From Deltaproteobacteria bacterium (GTDB lineage: Bacteria; Desulfobacterota; Desulfobulbia; Desulfobulbales; Desulfurivibrionaceae): DNA of 64,000 nt. This document shows, piece after piece, positions 55,746 to 64,000 of this stretch (position 1 is the stretch's first letter; each line of letters begins with the position of its first letter). A program made the translations under genes and the position numbers. A model generated the notes under the pieces. That model was not told the origin of the DNA. It made no database searches and was given only the letters and a program-made list of their open reading frames with translations. The stretch spans positions 1-64,000 of the forward strand of contig DUZU01000003.1 of NCBI GenBank assembly GCA_013349285.1, read 5' to 3'.

Positions 55746-56630
55746 ATGAACGACTTCTTAAGCCATTTTGCCAATCTCTACACCAAACCTCTGTTCAGAA
55801 TCTCCGGAACAGAGGTAACCATGTTATCGCTGCTTGTTTTTGTTTTAATCATCATCTTCTCGATCACGGCCTCCTTTATTTTACAACGGGGGCTGAAAAA
55901 GGCTCTGACCCATAGATTCGTCAAAAGAGAAGGAACCCTGGCCGCCCTACTCCGCCTTTTGCACTACTTTATTCTGATCATTGGTTTCAGTATCGCCCTG
56001 CAGACCATCGGCATCAACATCAGTGCTTTTTTTGCCGCCGGCGCGGTCTTTGCCATTGCCATCGGCTTTGCGATGCAGAATGTGGTCCAGAACTTTGTCT
56101 CCGGCGTCCTTTTGCTCCTGGAAAGAAGCATAAAGCCCGGCGATATTCTGGAGGTTGAAGGCACGGTGGTAAAGGTTATCGACATGGGGATCAGAACCAC
56201 GGTGGTGAGAACCTGGAAAGAGGAAGAGCTGATCATGCCCAACTCTATTTTTTCCCAAGCCACGGTAAAGAACTATACCCTGCGCGACAATGAGTTTCGC
56301 CTGGGGGTGGAGGTTGGCGTTTCCTATGATTCCGATCTGAAAAAAGTAATGGACGTGCTCATGCAAACCGCGGAAAAGGTGCCGTGGCGCCTACCCGAGC
56401 CGCCGCCCAGAGTCATGCTCCAGGGCTTCGGCAGCTCCTCGGTTGATTTCGGGGTATATGTAAACATCGATGACCCCTGGAAACAACGGGTGTACATGTC
56501 GGAGTTACGCAAGGATATCTGGTTTGCCTTTAAGGAGGCCAAGATCACGATTGCCTTTCCCCAATTGGATATCCATCTCGACCAGCCGGTGACTGAAGCA
56601 CTTACCAATAACTTGCGAAAAGTTATATAG
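55746..56630 (+). CDS. MscS-family mechanosensitive channel
   Basis: A 294-aa inner-membrane channel. Three hydrophobic segments are visible (LLVFVLIIIFSITASFIL; FILIIGFSIALQTIGI; AFFAAGAVFAIAIGFAMQNVVQNFVSG), the last being the pore helix TM3 with the Gly/Ala pattern of MscS. The cytosolic vestibule follows with PGDILEVEGTVVKVIDMGIRTT and PNSIF. It releases solutes on osmotic down-shock. The next gene (ZntB-like) starts 33 bp later, so they probably form one transcript. Confidence 0.92.
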   Translation: MNDFLSHFANLYTKPLFRISGTEVTMLSLLVFVLIIIFSITASFILQRGLKKALTHRFVKREGTLAALLRLLHYFILIIGFSIALQTIGINISAFFAAGAVFAIAIGFAMQNVVQNFVSGVLLLLERSIKPGDILEVEGTVVKVIDMGIRTTVVRTWKEEELIMPNSIFSQATVKNYTLRDNEFRLGVEVGVSYDSDLKKVMDVLMQTAEKVPWRLPEPPPRVMLQGFGSSSVDFGVYVNIDDPWKQRVYMSELRKDIWFAFKEAKITIAFPQLDIHLDQPVTEALTNNLRKVI

Positions 56631-56663
56631 TAAAAAATAACTCTTATTTACGGAGATGGATTG

Positions 56664-57635
56664 ATGGATGGCAGGGCTCTGCTCCACGCATATTTAATAG
56701 ATGGTTCCGGCGGCGCCAAATCACTTAACCGCGAAGAAGTCTTCCGCTGGCAGCAGGAAGACGGGCTGCTCTGGCTCCATTTTGACTACACAGCCCCGGA
56801 AACCGCGCAATGGATCATCAATGACGAACAGATCGACGAGATATCCCGGGAATCTCTGCTCTCGGAGGAAACCCGGCCCCGGACCACGACCATCAACAAC
56901 ACCCTGCTTCTTGCCCTGCGCGGCGTAAACCTCAACCCCGGCGCCGACCCGGAGGACATGATCGCCATCCGGCTCTGGGCGGATCAGCACCGAATTGTCA
57001 CCACCGTCAAACGCAACCTGCTCTCCATCGCCGACCTCATCGATTTTTTCAAACAAGGGGTGGGGCCGACCAACAGCGCCGAATTTATCTGTGGACTTGC
57101 CGACCGGCTGACCCACCGCATGAACCAAACCATCGAAAACATTGAAGACCGGCTGGCCGACATGGAAGAAAAGGTCCTGGCCGTCGGCACCGCGCAACTG
57201 CGCCAGGAACTTTCCAGCATCAGGCGGGACTCCATCGTGCTGCGCCGATACCTCGCGCCCCAACGGGAAGCAATGATTCGCCTCTCTGCCGAAAAAATTT
57301 CCTGGCTGGGGGAAACCGAACGATTCAGACTAAAGGAAACCACCGATCAGCTGATAAGGTACATAGAAGACCTTGACTCGATAAAAGATCGGGCCACCAT
57401 CCTGCATGAAGAGCTGGTCAGCAATCTTTCCGAACAGATGAACAACCGCATGTATGTCCTGTCCCTGGCCGCGGCGGTGTTTTTACCCCTGGGCTTTTTG
57501 ACCGGGCTGTTCGGCATCAATGTCGGCGGCATTCCCGGCTCCGAAAGCAAAATGGCCTTTCCCCTCTTTGTCGCCCTGCTCTTTGGGCTGGCCATCGTTT
57601 TGATCATTTTATTCAAAAATAAGAAATGGCTGTAG
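56664..57635 (+). CDS. ZntB/CorA-family divalent cation transporter
   Basis: A 323-aa protein. The long cytoplasmic domain includes RLTHRMNQTIENIEDRLADMEEKVL. Two C-terminal helices contain VFLPLGFLTGLFGINVGGIPG, where the GMN signature of CorA reads GIN, as is common in the ZntB branch. It moves Zn2+ or other divalent cations. The ATG at 56664 is preferred over TTG at 56661 because GGAG lies at the correct distance. Linked to the MscS gene. Confidence 0.9.
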   Translation: MDGRALLHAYLIDGSGGAKSLNREEVFRWQQEDGLLWLHFDYTAPETAQWIINDEQIDEISRESLLSEETRPRTTTINNTLLLALRGVNLNPGADPEDMIAIRLWADQHRIVTTVKRNLLSIADLIDFFKQGVGPTNSAEFICGLADRLTHRMNQTIENIEDRLADMEEKVLAVGTAQLRQELSSIRRDSIVLRRYLAPQREAMIRLSAEKISWLGETERFRLKETTDQLIRYIEDLDSIKDRATILHEELVSNLSEQMNNRMYVLSLAAAVFLPLGFLTGLFGINVGGIPGSESKMAFPLFVALLFGLAIVLIILFKNKKWL

Positions 57636-57957
57636 CCCTGAACATGTTATGCAAAACATGGTAATCTGCGTTCTGAATCAAATTGAACAAAAAACTAAAA
57701 AAAAACAAGAAATCGGCCGGCTGGTCATATAAACTGTTTTCACAACAGAACACGATTGCATTCGAGCCTCGGCTTTTTTCAGCCCAGGGCAAGTTGAACT
57801 TATGACAGCCGACAATAAAGACTGTCCATTTTATCTGGGGAAGATCACTGCATGTTATGGTCATGCGGCCCAGAGGCGTATAAAACGCCCAGATCAAAAC
57901 AGAGGTTGTTAATAACAACGCTACCATCATGATATTTTACAACAGTTAGGGCAAGCA
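57636..57957. other. Intergenic region with palindrome GTTGTTAATAACAAC
   Basis: 322 bp before the DUF1538 operon. A perfect 15-bp palindrome lies at 57905-57919, 38 bp before the first start, a candidate operator. A minus-strand frame in this region (57613-57930) is not supported. Confidence 0.45.
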
Positions 57958-58692
57958 ATGATAACCTCTATCATCCTGAAAAAACTCAAAGATGCTTTTA
58001 CTGATCTGCTCCCCATTATTCTGGTTATCGCTTTCTTTCAGATTATTGTGCTGAAACAGCCTTTGCCGCAAATGGGCGAAGTTCTTTTTGGGGCTCTTCT
58101 AGTGGTGGCCGGTCTCGTTCTGTTTGTGCAGGGGCTGGAAATGGGCCTGTTTCCCATAGGTGAGGCAATGGCCCATGCGCTGGCCAGGAAGGGCAGTCTC
58201 TTCTGGCTTCTCTGTTTTGCCTTTGCCCTGGGCTTCTCAACCACGGTGGCGGAGCCTGCCCTCATAGCCGTATCATCCGAAGCCGCAGAGATAGCAAGCC
58301 TGGGGGGACTTATTGACTCCAGCCAGGAATCGCTCCGGCAATACGCCTTTGGCCTTCGCATGTCTGTCGCCTTTTCCGTGGGGCTCGCCATCCTTATCGG
58401 GGTCATGCGTATCATCCGAGGTTGGCCTATTCATTATCTGATCATCGGCGGTTATATTGTTGTCATGTTGATGACTATCATTGCCCCGGAAGAGATCATT
58501 GGCATAGCCTATGACGCCGGCGGCGTCACCACCTCCACCATAACCGTGCCACTGGTGGCAGCCTTGGGAGTGGGGCTGGCCTCAAGCATTCGTGGCCGAA
58601 GTCCTCTTTTGGATGGCTTTGGCCTTATCGCCTTTGCCTCTCTGCTCCCCATGATCTTTGTCATGGGTTACGGGCTAATAATCTTCGGTTAA
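57958..58692 (+). CDS. DUF1538 membrane protein, copy 1
   Basis: A 244-aa membrane protein with about seven helices. The DUF1538 signatures are [17 protein letters not shown] and [22 protein letters not shown], each in a helix-loop. It shares these with the following gene (58695), a tandem paralogue. Function unknown; the adjacent PII-like and CBS proteins suggest a regulated transporter. It is the first gene of the operon. Confidence 0.88.
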   Translation: MITSIILKKLKDAFTDLLPIILVIAFFQIIVLKQPLPQMGEVLFGALLVVAGLVLFVQGLEMGLFPIGEAMAHALARKGSLFWLLCFAFALGFSTTVAEPALIAVSSEAAEIASLGGLIDSSQESLRQYAFGLRMSVAFSVGLAILIGVMRIIRGWPIHYLIIGGYIVVMLMTIIAPEEIIGIAYDAGGVTTSTITVPLVAALGVGLASSIRGRSPLLDGFGLIAFASLLPMIFVMGYGLIIFG

Positions 58693-58694
58693 CA

Positions 58695-59504
58695 GTGGGG
58701 TCTTCTTCCGTGGAATTCATAAAGGATTTCAGCAAAATATTGCTTGCCACCTGCAGAGATGTGTTGCCCATTATTATTCTCATCACCGGCTTCCAGGTCC
58801 TGGTTTTGCGTCAGCCTATTCCTCATCTTCGTCGTCTTATTGTCGGCGGAATCTATGTAGTGCTAGGCCTTGCCCTGTTTCTGGCAGGACTTGATAAAGC
58901 GCTTTTCCCCCTGGGAAAAATCATGGCGGCCCAGCTGTCTGATCCCGCCTTTATTTATGGTGTGGGTGAAGTTGTTATGGAGGCCGACTGGCAGGCTTAT
59001 GGGTGGGTGTATCTGTTTGCGGCCATGATCGGCTTTTCCACCACCATCGCCGAACCGTCTCTCATTGCGGTGGCCTATAAGGCCCATGAGGTATCAGCCG
59101 GAACGATCAGCCAATGGGGGTTAAGAATCACTGTTGCCCTAGGAGTCGCTTTCGGCATAAGTCTTGGGACATTCCGCATTGTCACCGGCACACCACTTTA
59201 TCTCTATATTCTTGTTGGTTACCTGATCGTTATTGTTCAAACCATATTTGCACCCAAAGGTATCATTCCCTTGGCGTATGATTCCGGAGGAGTCACTACG
59301 TCAACAGTAACAGTACCGCTGGTGGCAGCGCTTGGCCTAGGGTTGTCCGCCACCGTTCCGGGAAGAAATCCCGCCCTTGACGGTTTTGGCCTGATTGCTT
59401 TTGCCAGTCTTTTTCCAATTATAACCGTTATGGGCTATGCTCAAATTATACACTGGCTTAATATACGCAAAATAAAATTCATGGAGAAAAATAATGCGCT
59501 TTAA
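58695..59504 (+). CDS. DUF1538 membrane protein, copy 2
   Basis: A 269-aa paralogue of the previous gene with the same motifs ([38 protein letters not shown]). It starts at a GTG only 2 bp after the previous stop, so the two are translated together and probably form a heterodimeric membrane unit. The last 11 bp overlap the PII-like gene. Confidence 0.88.
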   Translation: MGSSSVEFIKDFSKILLATCRDVLPIIILITGFQVLVLRQPIPHLRRLIVGGIYVVLGLALFLAGLDKALFPLGKIMAAQLSDPAFIYGVGEVVMEADWQAYGWVYLFAAMIGFSTTIAEPSLIAVAYKAHEVSAGTISQWGLRITVALGVAFGISLGTFRIVTGTPLYLYILVGYLIVIVQTIFAPKGIIPLAYDSGGVTTSTVTVPLVAALGLGLSATVPGRNPALDGFGLIAFASLFPIITVMGYAQIIHWLNIRKIKFMEKNNAL

Positions 59505-59841
59505 ACTCATTTTATCCTCGGTTAAAGCTGATATCACAGACCATATTGTTGATACGGCTAAAAAGGCAGGAGCCACCGGGGCAACAATCATCCCGGCCAG
59601 GGGTACAGGCATCCATGAAGCGAAAACATTTTTTGGCCTTTCGCTGGAAGCACAGACCGACATCATCATGCTCCTTGTCGAAGAACATCTTGTTTCCAAA
59701 ATCCTGGATACGATAAAAGAGGCGGGAGAATTCCATAAGCCCGGCACGGGCATCGCCTTTGTGGTCCCGGTAGAGCATGTTGTGGGCCTGGAAAGCCAGA
59801 TAGAAATATTTAAAGAAGAAGTTCGGGAAAGTTATTTTTAA
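59494..59841 (+). CDS. PII-like regulatory protein
   Basis: A 115-aa protein with the PII fold pattern (MRFKLILSSVKADITDHIVDTAKKAGATGATI; HKPGTGIAFVVPVEHVVGL). The T-loop region (ARGTGIHEAKTFFGLSLEAQ) is shorter than in GlnB and lacks the uridylylated Tyr. PII-like proteins sense nucleotides and often bind a neighbouring membrane transporter. GGAG lies 7 nt before the ATG, which overlaps the preceding gene. Confidence 0.85.
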   Translation: MRFKLILSSVKADITDHIVDTAKKAGATGATIIPARGTGIHEAKTFFGLSLEAQTDIIMLLVEEHLVSKILDTIKEAGEFHKPGTGIAFVVPVEHVVGLESQIEIFKEEVRESYF

Positions 59842-59931
59842 GCAGTCAAATATAATAAAAGCAATTACACCCCATCCAGGGGTTCTGAACTTAGTCCCGA
59901 ATCGGGGTTATTTTTATACAGGGAGAAAATC

Positions 59932-60336
59932 ATGGAACCTGACAACAAAAGAATAATACGGGCAAGAGACGTAATGCGTAAAGGAATTGTCTCTATCGAC
60001 GGCATGGCCACCGCCAGGGAGGCTGCCGCCCAAATGCGGTCTGAAAAAAACTCATATCTTCTGGTCAAAAAACGACATGCTGACGATGCTTGGGGTATAC
60101 TGGTCGTTCAGGACTTAATTAAAGGGGTGATCATAGCAGGTCGCTCTCCATCTGAGGTTAATGTCTATGAAATCATGACGAAACCTGTTATCACCGTGCC
60201 GGCTGACATGGACATCCGCTATGTTGCCCGCCTTCTCTACCGAGCCGGCATACGAAGAGCTCCGGTCGAGGATGGAGGCGAACTTATCGGGATGATTTCT
60301 CTCTCCTCCTTGATTCTTGATAGTGAGATATTTTAG
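59932..60336 (+). CDS. CBS-domain protein
   Basis: A 134-aa protein with a pair of CBS motifs (RARDVMRKGIVSIDGMATAREAAAQM and VYEIMTKPVITVPADMDIRYVARLL), which usually bind adenine nucleotides. It is the fourth gene of the DUF1538-PII operon (90 bp after the PII gene; GGGAGA precedes the ATG). It probably reports cellular energy state to the membrane proteins. Confidence 0.87.
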   Translation: MEPDNKRIIRARDVMRKGIVSIDGMATAREAAAQMRSEKNSYLLVKKRHADDAWGILVVQDLIKGVIIAGRSPSEVNVYEIMTKPVITVPADMDIRYVARLLYRAGIRRAPVEDGGELIGMISLSSLILDSEIF

Positions 60337-60549
60337 TACCTAAGCAGGGAGGTATGGAAAAAAATTCCAGCTCAACCGGGGGAGTCTCTGTTGGATAACA
60401 TAGTTACCCATTAACGAATAAATGGTGCCTCGACAATATGGCCATAAATTTTAGTTGAAATGCAGATGCTCCTCAACTCTCAAGGGGTACTGAAAACAAC
60501 CTAGCTCTGTTTGGTTAGGAACTTATCCTTTGTCAAAAGGAGGTTGTCA

Positions 60550-60705
60550 ATGTTACCTTTTTACTCAGCGATCAAGACGATATTGCGCCTGAAAAGAAAA
60601 TGCCCCAAATGCGGTAAGGAACAACTGGTTATACCTAGTAAAAAAAATAGCACCGTACCCTGCAAATTTTGCAAAGCAAGTATTCCTCCGCCCAAAGAGG
60701 TATAG
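60550..60705 (+). CDS. Small zinc-ribbon protein
   Basis: A 51-aa protein with CPKC and CKFC pairs (zinc ribbon) and a hydrophobic/basic N-terminus (MLPFYSAIKTILRLKRK). GGAGG 6 nt before ATG 60550 supports this start over the track start at 60511. Function unknown. Confidence 0.65.
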   Translation: MLPFYSAIKTILRLKRKCPKCGKEQLVIPSKKNSTVPCKFCKASIPPPKEV

Positions 60706-60911
60706 CAAAAGTTTGCGTTTCATTGAATATTCTGGTTTACATATAATGTCTAACCTCTATACTTATTTTTTTACAAATAATCGCCGGCATCTCCCCAACA
60801 AATGCATCTGATTAACCATGTTAACTTACGCACTTAAGGCCAGGACAAGACCGGCGCCCCGAACACATAACCCGGCGTAAGATAATTAAAACGCGACAAC
60901 AACAAAAACCC

Positions 60912-62096
60912 ATGACTAATAGCCAAGAATCATCCATATCAAGTTTTTTTAAAATGGAGTCAGCAGGCGGTATCACCCTCATGCTTGCGGCCGCTCTTGC
61001 ACTTGTGTGTGCAAATACGCCATTACAAGTTTATTACACCTTGCTTCTTGACACCCCTGTGGAAATCAGAATCGGCAGTCTGGAGATCGCTAAACCATTA
61101 CTGCTCTGGATCAACGATGGTTTAATGGCGGTATTCTTTTTTCTGGTCGGCCTCGAACTGAAACGGGAACTTATTGAAGGTGAGCTTTCGGATAAACGCA
61201 ATATTATTCTTCCCGGCGTTGGGGCGATTGGCGGCATGGCTATTCCGGCCTTGATTTATACCTTTTTTAACAGCAGCGACGCCACGGCCATGGACGGCTG
61301 GGCAATCCCCGCGGCCACCGACATTGCCTTTGCCTTGGGAGTGTTATCCCTGCTAGGCCCTAGGGTCCCAACCAGCCTGAAAATCTTCCTTACCTCGTTG
61401 GCAATCTTTGATGACATCGGGGCTATATTAATCATAGCTGTTTTCTATACCGAAAAACTTTCTCTGGCTGCGCTGATAATTGTTGCATGTTGCATCCCCA
61501 TTCTTGCCTTTTTAAACAAGCAGAATAACGGATCGAGAAGCTTATATATCATGCTCGGCGTTATAATGTGGATGGCGATGTTGAAGTCCGGCGTCCATGC
61601 GACCCTGGCCGGGGTGGTGATGGCCATGTTCATCCCGATGCAGTCAAAAACCGATGAAAATTACTCCCCGCTCAAGGATTTGGAACATGATCTCCATCCG
61701 GTGGTGGCATTTTTTATCCTGCCGATCTTCGCCTTTGCCAATGCCGGCATAAGTTTTACCGGGGTAGGCATCGACCAGATTCTTCACCACGTACCGGTCG
61801 GCATCGCCCTGGGCTTATTTTTGGGCAAGCAGGTTGGGGTTTTCGGGCTATGTTGGCTGGCCGTTAAGCTGAACCTGACCAGCCTGCCGAAAACAATGTC
61901 CTGGGGTTCGCTGTACGGCACGGCGGCGCTGTGCGGCATCGGCTTTACCATGAGTCTGTTTATCGGCTCCCTGGCCTTTGAGCAAACCCAGGTCAACCTG
62001 TTATTTGACGAACGGCTCGGAATTATTTTGGGGTCATTGGCCTCGGGGGTGGTCGGTTATCTGGTCTTACGACTCTTACCCCAACATGATGGCTGA
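60912..62096 (+). CDS. nhaA: Na+/H+ antiporter NhaA
   Basis: A 394-aa transporter with 12 helices. The ion-binding pair of Asp residues is in FDDIGAILIIAVFY, and PAATDIAFALGVL and GIGFTMSLFIGSLAF are further NhaA signatures. The N-terminus (FFKMESAGGITLMLAAALALVCANTPL) matches the family, so the ATG at 60912 is accepted. It exports Na+ in exchange for protons, consistent with a saline habitat and an Rnf sodium or proton pump nearby. Convergent with apbE. Confidence 0.95.
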   Translation: MTNSQESSISSFFKMESAGGITLMLAAALALVCANTPLQVYYTLLLDTPVEIRIGSLEIAKPLLLWINDGLMAVFFFLVGLELKRELIEGELSDKRNIILPGVGAIGGMAIPALIYTFFNSSDATAMDGWAIPAATDIAFALGVLSLLGPRVPTSLKIFLTSLAIFDDIGAILIIAVFYTEKLSLAALIIVACCIPILAFLNKQNNGSRSLYIMLGVIMWMAMLKSGVHATLAGVVMAMFIPMQSKTDENYSPLKDLEHDLHPVVAFFILPIFAFANAGISFTGVGIDQILHHVPVGIALGLFLGKQVGVFGLCWLAVKLNLTSLPKTMSWGSLYGTAALCGIGFTMSLFIGSLAFEQTQVNLLFDERLGIILGSLASGVVGYLVLRLLPQHDG

Positions 62097-62154
62097 GCAA
62101 AGCAAGGTTCCGACCATCCCCGCCCCGGCAACGGCACGTTGTGCACTCCACCTC

Positions 62155-62188
62155 AAAAAAAAGGGCCGTCCCAACGGGACAGCCCTTT
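62155..62188 (-). terminator. Intrinsic terminator between nhaA and apbE
   Basis: AAAGGGCCGTCCC-AAC-GGGACAGCCCTTT forms a stem with one mismatch. On the minus strand it is followed by about eight T residues, so it ends apbE; on the plus strand the T run is only three, a weaker signal for nhaA. Confidence 0.85.
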
Positions 62189-62216
62189 GCACCAACAAAA
62201 ATCAGCGAGATATTGC

Positions 62217-63266
62217 TCAGCCGAATGCCTTCCAGCCCTTGGATTGCATCGTTACCCCGTTCTGTCTGACAACAAAACACTCACAATAGGGCTGGCGGTT
62301 GATGAAGCTGACCCCCTCGCTAGGCTCCATCACGAAAACGCTGGTGGCCAGGGCATCGGCATCCATGACCGAAGCGGCCTTGACCGTGACGCTGGTGGCG
62401 AGCAGCGGCGAATGCCCGGTGTGGCTATCGACGATATGGTGGAACATCCTTTCCTTATCGTAAAAGATCTCATAGTTGCCCGAAGTGGCGATGGCGCCAT
62501 TGGTCATCTTGATGACGGCCGGATACTGTTTCTGCTTGGCCGGATCCTGAATGGCCACGGTCCAGGGCTTGTTGCCGGCCGCGGCGCCATTGGTGCGGAT
62601 ATCGCCGCCCGCATTGATCAGGTGATTGGTAATCCCCTGCTGGGCCAGCAGTGAAGAGATGCGGTCAACAATAAAGCCCTTGGCAATGCCGTCGAGGGTG
62701 ATCCCCATTTCCGGCCGGGTAAAGCTGATCCGGCCGTTCTCGATCCGGATGTATTCGGAGCCGATTTTGGCCAACTCGGCCGTAATCTCGGCCTCGCTGG
62801 GTTTCAGGCCGGCGGCAAAACGTTGCTTGTAAAGATCAACCAGGGGCTTGACCGTGATGTCAAAGGCGCCGTTGGTCTGCTTATGATAATAAAGGGAGCG
62901 GGAAACCAGCTCGACAACCTCTGAGGAGTCAAACTCCAACGCCCCGTTATCGTTAAGCAGCGAGACCATGGAGGCTGCATCGTAACGGCTCAACAGGGCG
63001 GTCAGCCGGTCAATCTCGTCAAAGGCCAAGCCGATAGCCTGTTCCGCCTGATCCCGAGAAGAGTGGATGGCGGTAATCGACACATAGGTGCCCATGGCCG
63101 TTCTGGTGCGGGAAACCTTATACTCGTTCCTGCCAAAGAGAACCGCTTCGGCCTTATCAACGGAGAACAGAGCGGTAGAGGCTGCTCCAAGCCCGAGCAG
63201 GCCAGAGAGCTTCAGGAATGATCTTTTTTTCTGATCACAGGCTTCCGCCGTTTTAATCATTTTCAT
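62217..63266 (-). CDS. apbE: FAD:protein FMN transferase (ApbE)
   Basis: A 349-aa exported flavinyl transferase. The N-terminus (KKRSFLKLSGLLGLGAASTALF) looks like a signal or lipid-less anchor. The catalytic domain shows RTAMGTYVSITA, GAFDITVKPLVDLY, GITLDGIAKGFIVDRI and INAGGDIRTNG, and DADALATSVFVM near the end. ApbE attaches FMN by phosphoester to Thr of RnfG/RnfD and NqrB/C. The ATG at 63266 is chosen because GAGGAAAG lies upstream. Its position next to rnfB (80 bp) fits this role. Confidence 0.93.
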   Translation of the reverse strand: MKMIKTAEACDQKKRSFLKLSGLLGLGAASTALFSVDKAEAVLFGRNEYKVSRTRTAMGTYVSITAIHSSRDQAEQAIGLAFDEIDRLTALLSRYDAASMVSLLNDNGALEFDSSEVVELVSRSLYYHKQTNGAFDITVKPLVDLYKQRFAAGLKPSEAEITAELAKIGSEYIRIENGRISFTRPEMGITLDGIAKGFIVDRISSLLAQQGITNHLINAGGDIRTNGAAAGNKPWTVAIQDPAKQKQYPAVIKMTNGAIATSGNYEIFYDKERMFHHIVDSHTGHSPLLATSVTVKAASVMDADALATSVFVMEPSEGVSFINRQPYCECFVVRQNGVTMQSKGWKAFG

Positions 63267-63346
63267 GGCTTTCCTCTTTTTTACTATCAATAACCACCCC
63301 GTCAACCAGGGGTCCGGTCTTCAAATTTACGGCAAATATTTGCAAA

Positions 63347-64000
63347 TCAACCCGCCATCCTCAAGCCGGCCGCCTGGCGGGCGACAAAATTTCGGCCATC
63401 ATATTTACGCATGATCTTACGGGGACATTTCTCAACACAGACCTCCTCGCAGGCGGATCCATAGGCGATACATTTCTCATGGTCGACCTTGATCAGGCCG
63501 CCCTCGTAGGCCACCGCCTCGGCCGGACATTTTTTGACGCACATCTTACACGAGATACAGCCGACCTCGCAGACCTTGGTCACATTCTTGCCGAGATCCT
63601 TGGTGCTGCAGGGCACATAGACCCGGGCCTTGAGGGTCTGCAACTCGATGACCCTCTTGGGGCAGGTCTTGACACAGGTGCCGCAACTCACGCATTTATC
63701 CGGATCGACCACTGGAAAATTCTCGACCATGGTAATCGCGTCAAAGGGACAGGCCTGGGCACACTCGCCAAGCCCGATACAGGCATACTGACAGGCGGAA
63801 GGACCGCCGAAGCCGAGATTGGCCGCGGTACAAGAGGCAAAACCGATATATTCGTGCTTGTGGCTAACCCTGCCCTCCTGGCGCGAACAGCGAACCAGGG
63901 CGATCATGTCTTCCATCGCCGCCATCTTCTTGCCGGTCAACACCGCCACTTTTTCGGCCACCGCTTCCTTGCCGGGAAAACACAGGTTCGGCGGCACATC
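63347..64000 (-). CDS. rnfB: RnfB-type ferredoxin subunit, 5' end cut by the window
   Basis: The C-terminal 217 residues of an electron-transport subunit. Two ferredoxin-type 4Fe-4S units are clear (CIGLGECAQACPF with CVSCGTCVKTCP; CISCKMCVKKCP with CEEVCVEKCP). SACQYACIGLGECAQACPFDAI is a signature of RnfB. It transfers electrons from ferredoxin into the Rnf complex at the membrane. The frame runs past the window edge, so the N-terminal membrane helix and first cluster are missing. Other rnf genes should lie beyond the right edge. Confidence 0.9.
   Translation of the reverse strand, partial: DVPPNLCFPGKEAVAEKVAVLTGKKMAAMEDMIALVRCSRQEGRVSHKHEYIGFASCTAANLGFGGPSACQYACIGLGECAQACPFDAITMVENFPVVDPDKCVSCGTCVKTCPKRVIELQTLKARVYVPCSTKDLGKNVTKVCEVGCISCKMCVKKCPAEAVAYEGGLIKVDHEKCIAYGSACEEVCVEKCPRKIMRKYDGRNFVARQAAGLRMAG

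Overview
The window looks like chromosomal DNA of an anaerobic Desulfobacterota bacterium, most plausibly a Desulfobulbales-type sulfur-metabolising organism. Support: a tetrahaem c3/c7-type cytochrome, a desulforedoxin-type iron site next to a rubredoxin, an Rnf-type ferredoxin subunit with ApbE, TusA, an OFA-type anion transporter and a very high density of hybrid histidine kinases. The lineage is inferred from gene content only; there is no rRNA gene. I found no tRNA, rRNA, CRISPR array, insertion sequence or prophage.

Layout. 1-3.1 kb: periplasmic PhnD-type binding protein coupled to a hybrid kinase. 3.2-7.0 kb: RNA (uracil-C5) methyltransferase and release factor 3. 7.2-12.1 kb: minus-strand signalling block (soluble hybrid kinase, single-domain receiver, degenerate kinase ATPase domain, PAS-LuxR regulator). 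12.4-20 kb: ZIP metal transporter, a large BarA-like kinase with HPt, TusA, two small membrane proteins, an MFS transporter. 19.8-28.3 kb: DUF3617 lipoprotein, YdgA-like protein, U32 peptidase/hydroxylase, cytochrome c, a Cys-rich protein, a second small membrane protein with the same C-terminal Cys domain as at 17.3 kb, a stand-alone pyruvate-kinase C-terminal domain, a rhomboid protease. 28.7-36.5 kb: a four-gene operon of giant hybrid kinase, CheR, REC-kinase-REC and CheB. 36.8-44.1 kb: YkgJ-type protein without a canonical start codon, FAD dehydrogenase, MotB-MotA stator pair, HD protein, TerC, and an AT-rich response-regulator kinase. 44.3-45.7 kb: a regulated desulforedoxin/rubredoxin operon and two tandem paralogous small hydrophobic peptides ending at a strong terminator. 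45.9-52.3 kb: TamB-TamA. 52.6-64 kb: OFA transporter, MetE-like protein, MscS, ZntB/CorA, a DUF1538-DUF1538-PII-CBS operon, zinc-ribbon peptide, NhaA, ApbE and a truncated RnfB.

How the genes fit together: most of the window is signal input (six kinases with His sites, four of them carrying C-terminal receivers) plus envelope and ion homeostasis (ZIP, TerC, MscS, ZntB, NhaA, DUF1538, TamAB) and low-potential electron transfer (cytochrome c, rubredoxin, Rnf). The least explained items are the twin small peptides at 45.2-45.7 kb, the kinase-CheR-kinase-CheB operon, two genes whose best ribosome-binding site points at an ATA codon, and a promoter-plus-leader element present twice (38.8 and 42.7 kb). 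Many translation starts were moved from the ORF-track start to an internal codon with a good Shine-Dalgarno sequence; this is stated per entry.
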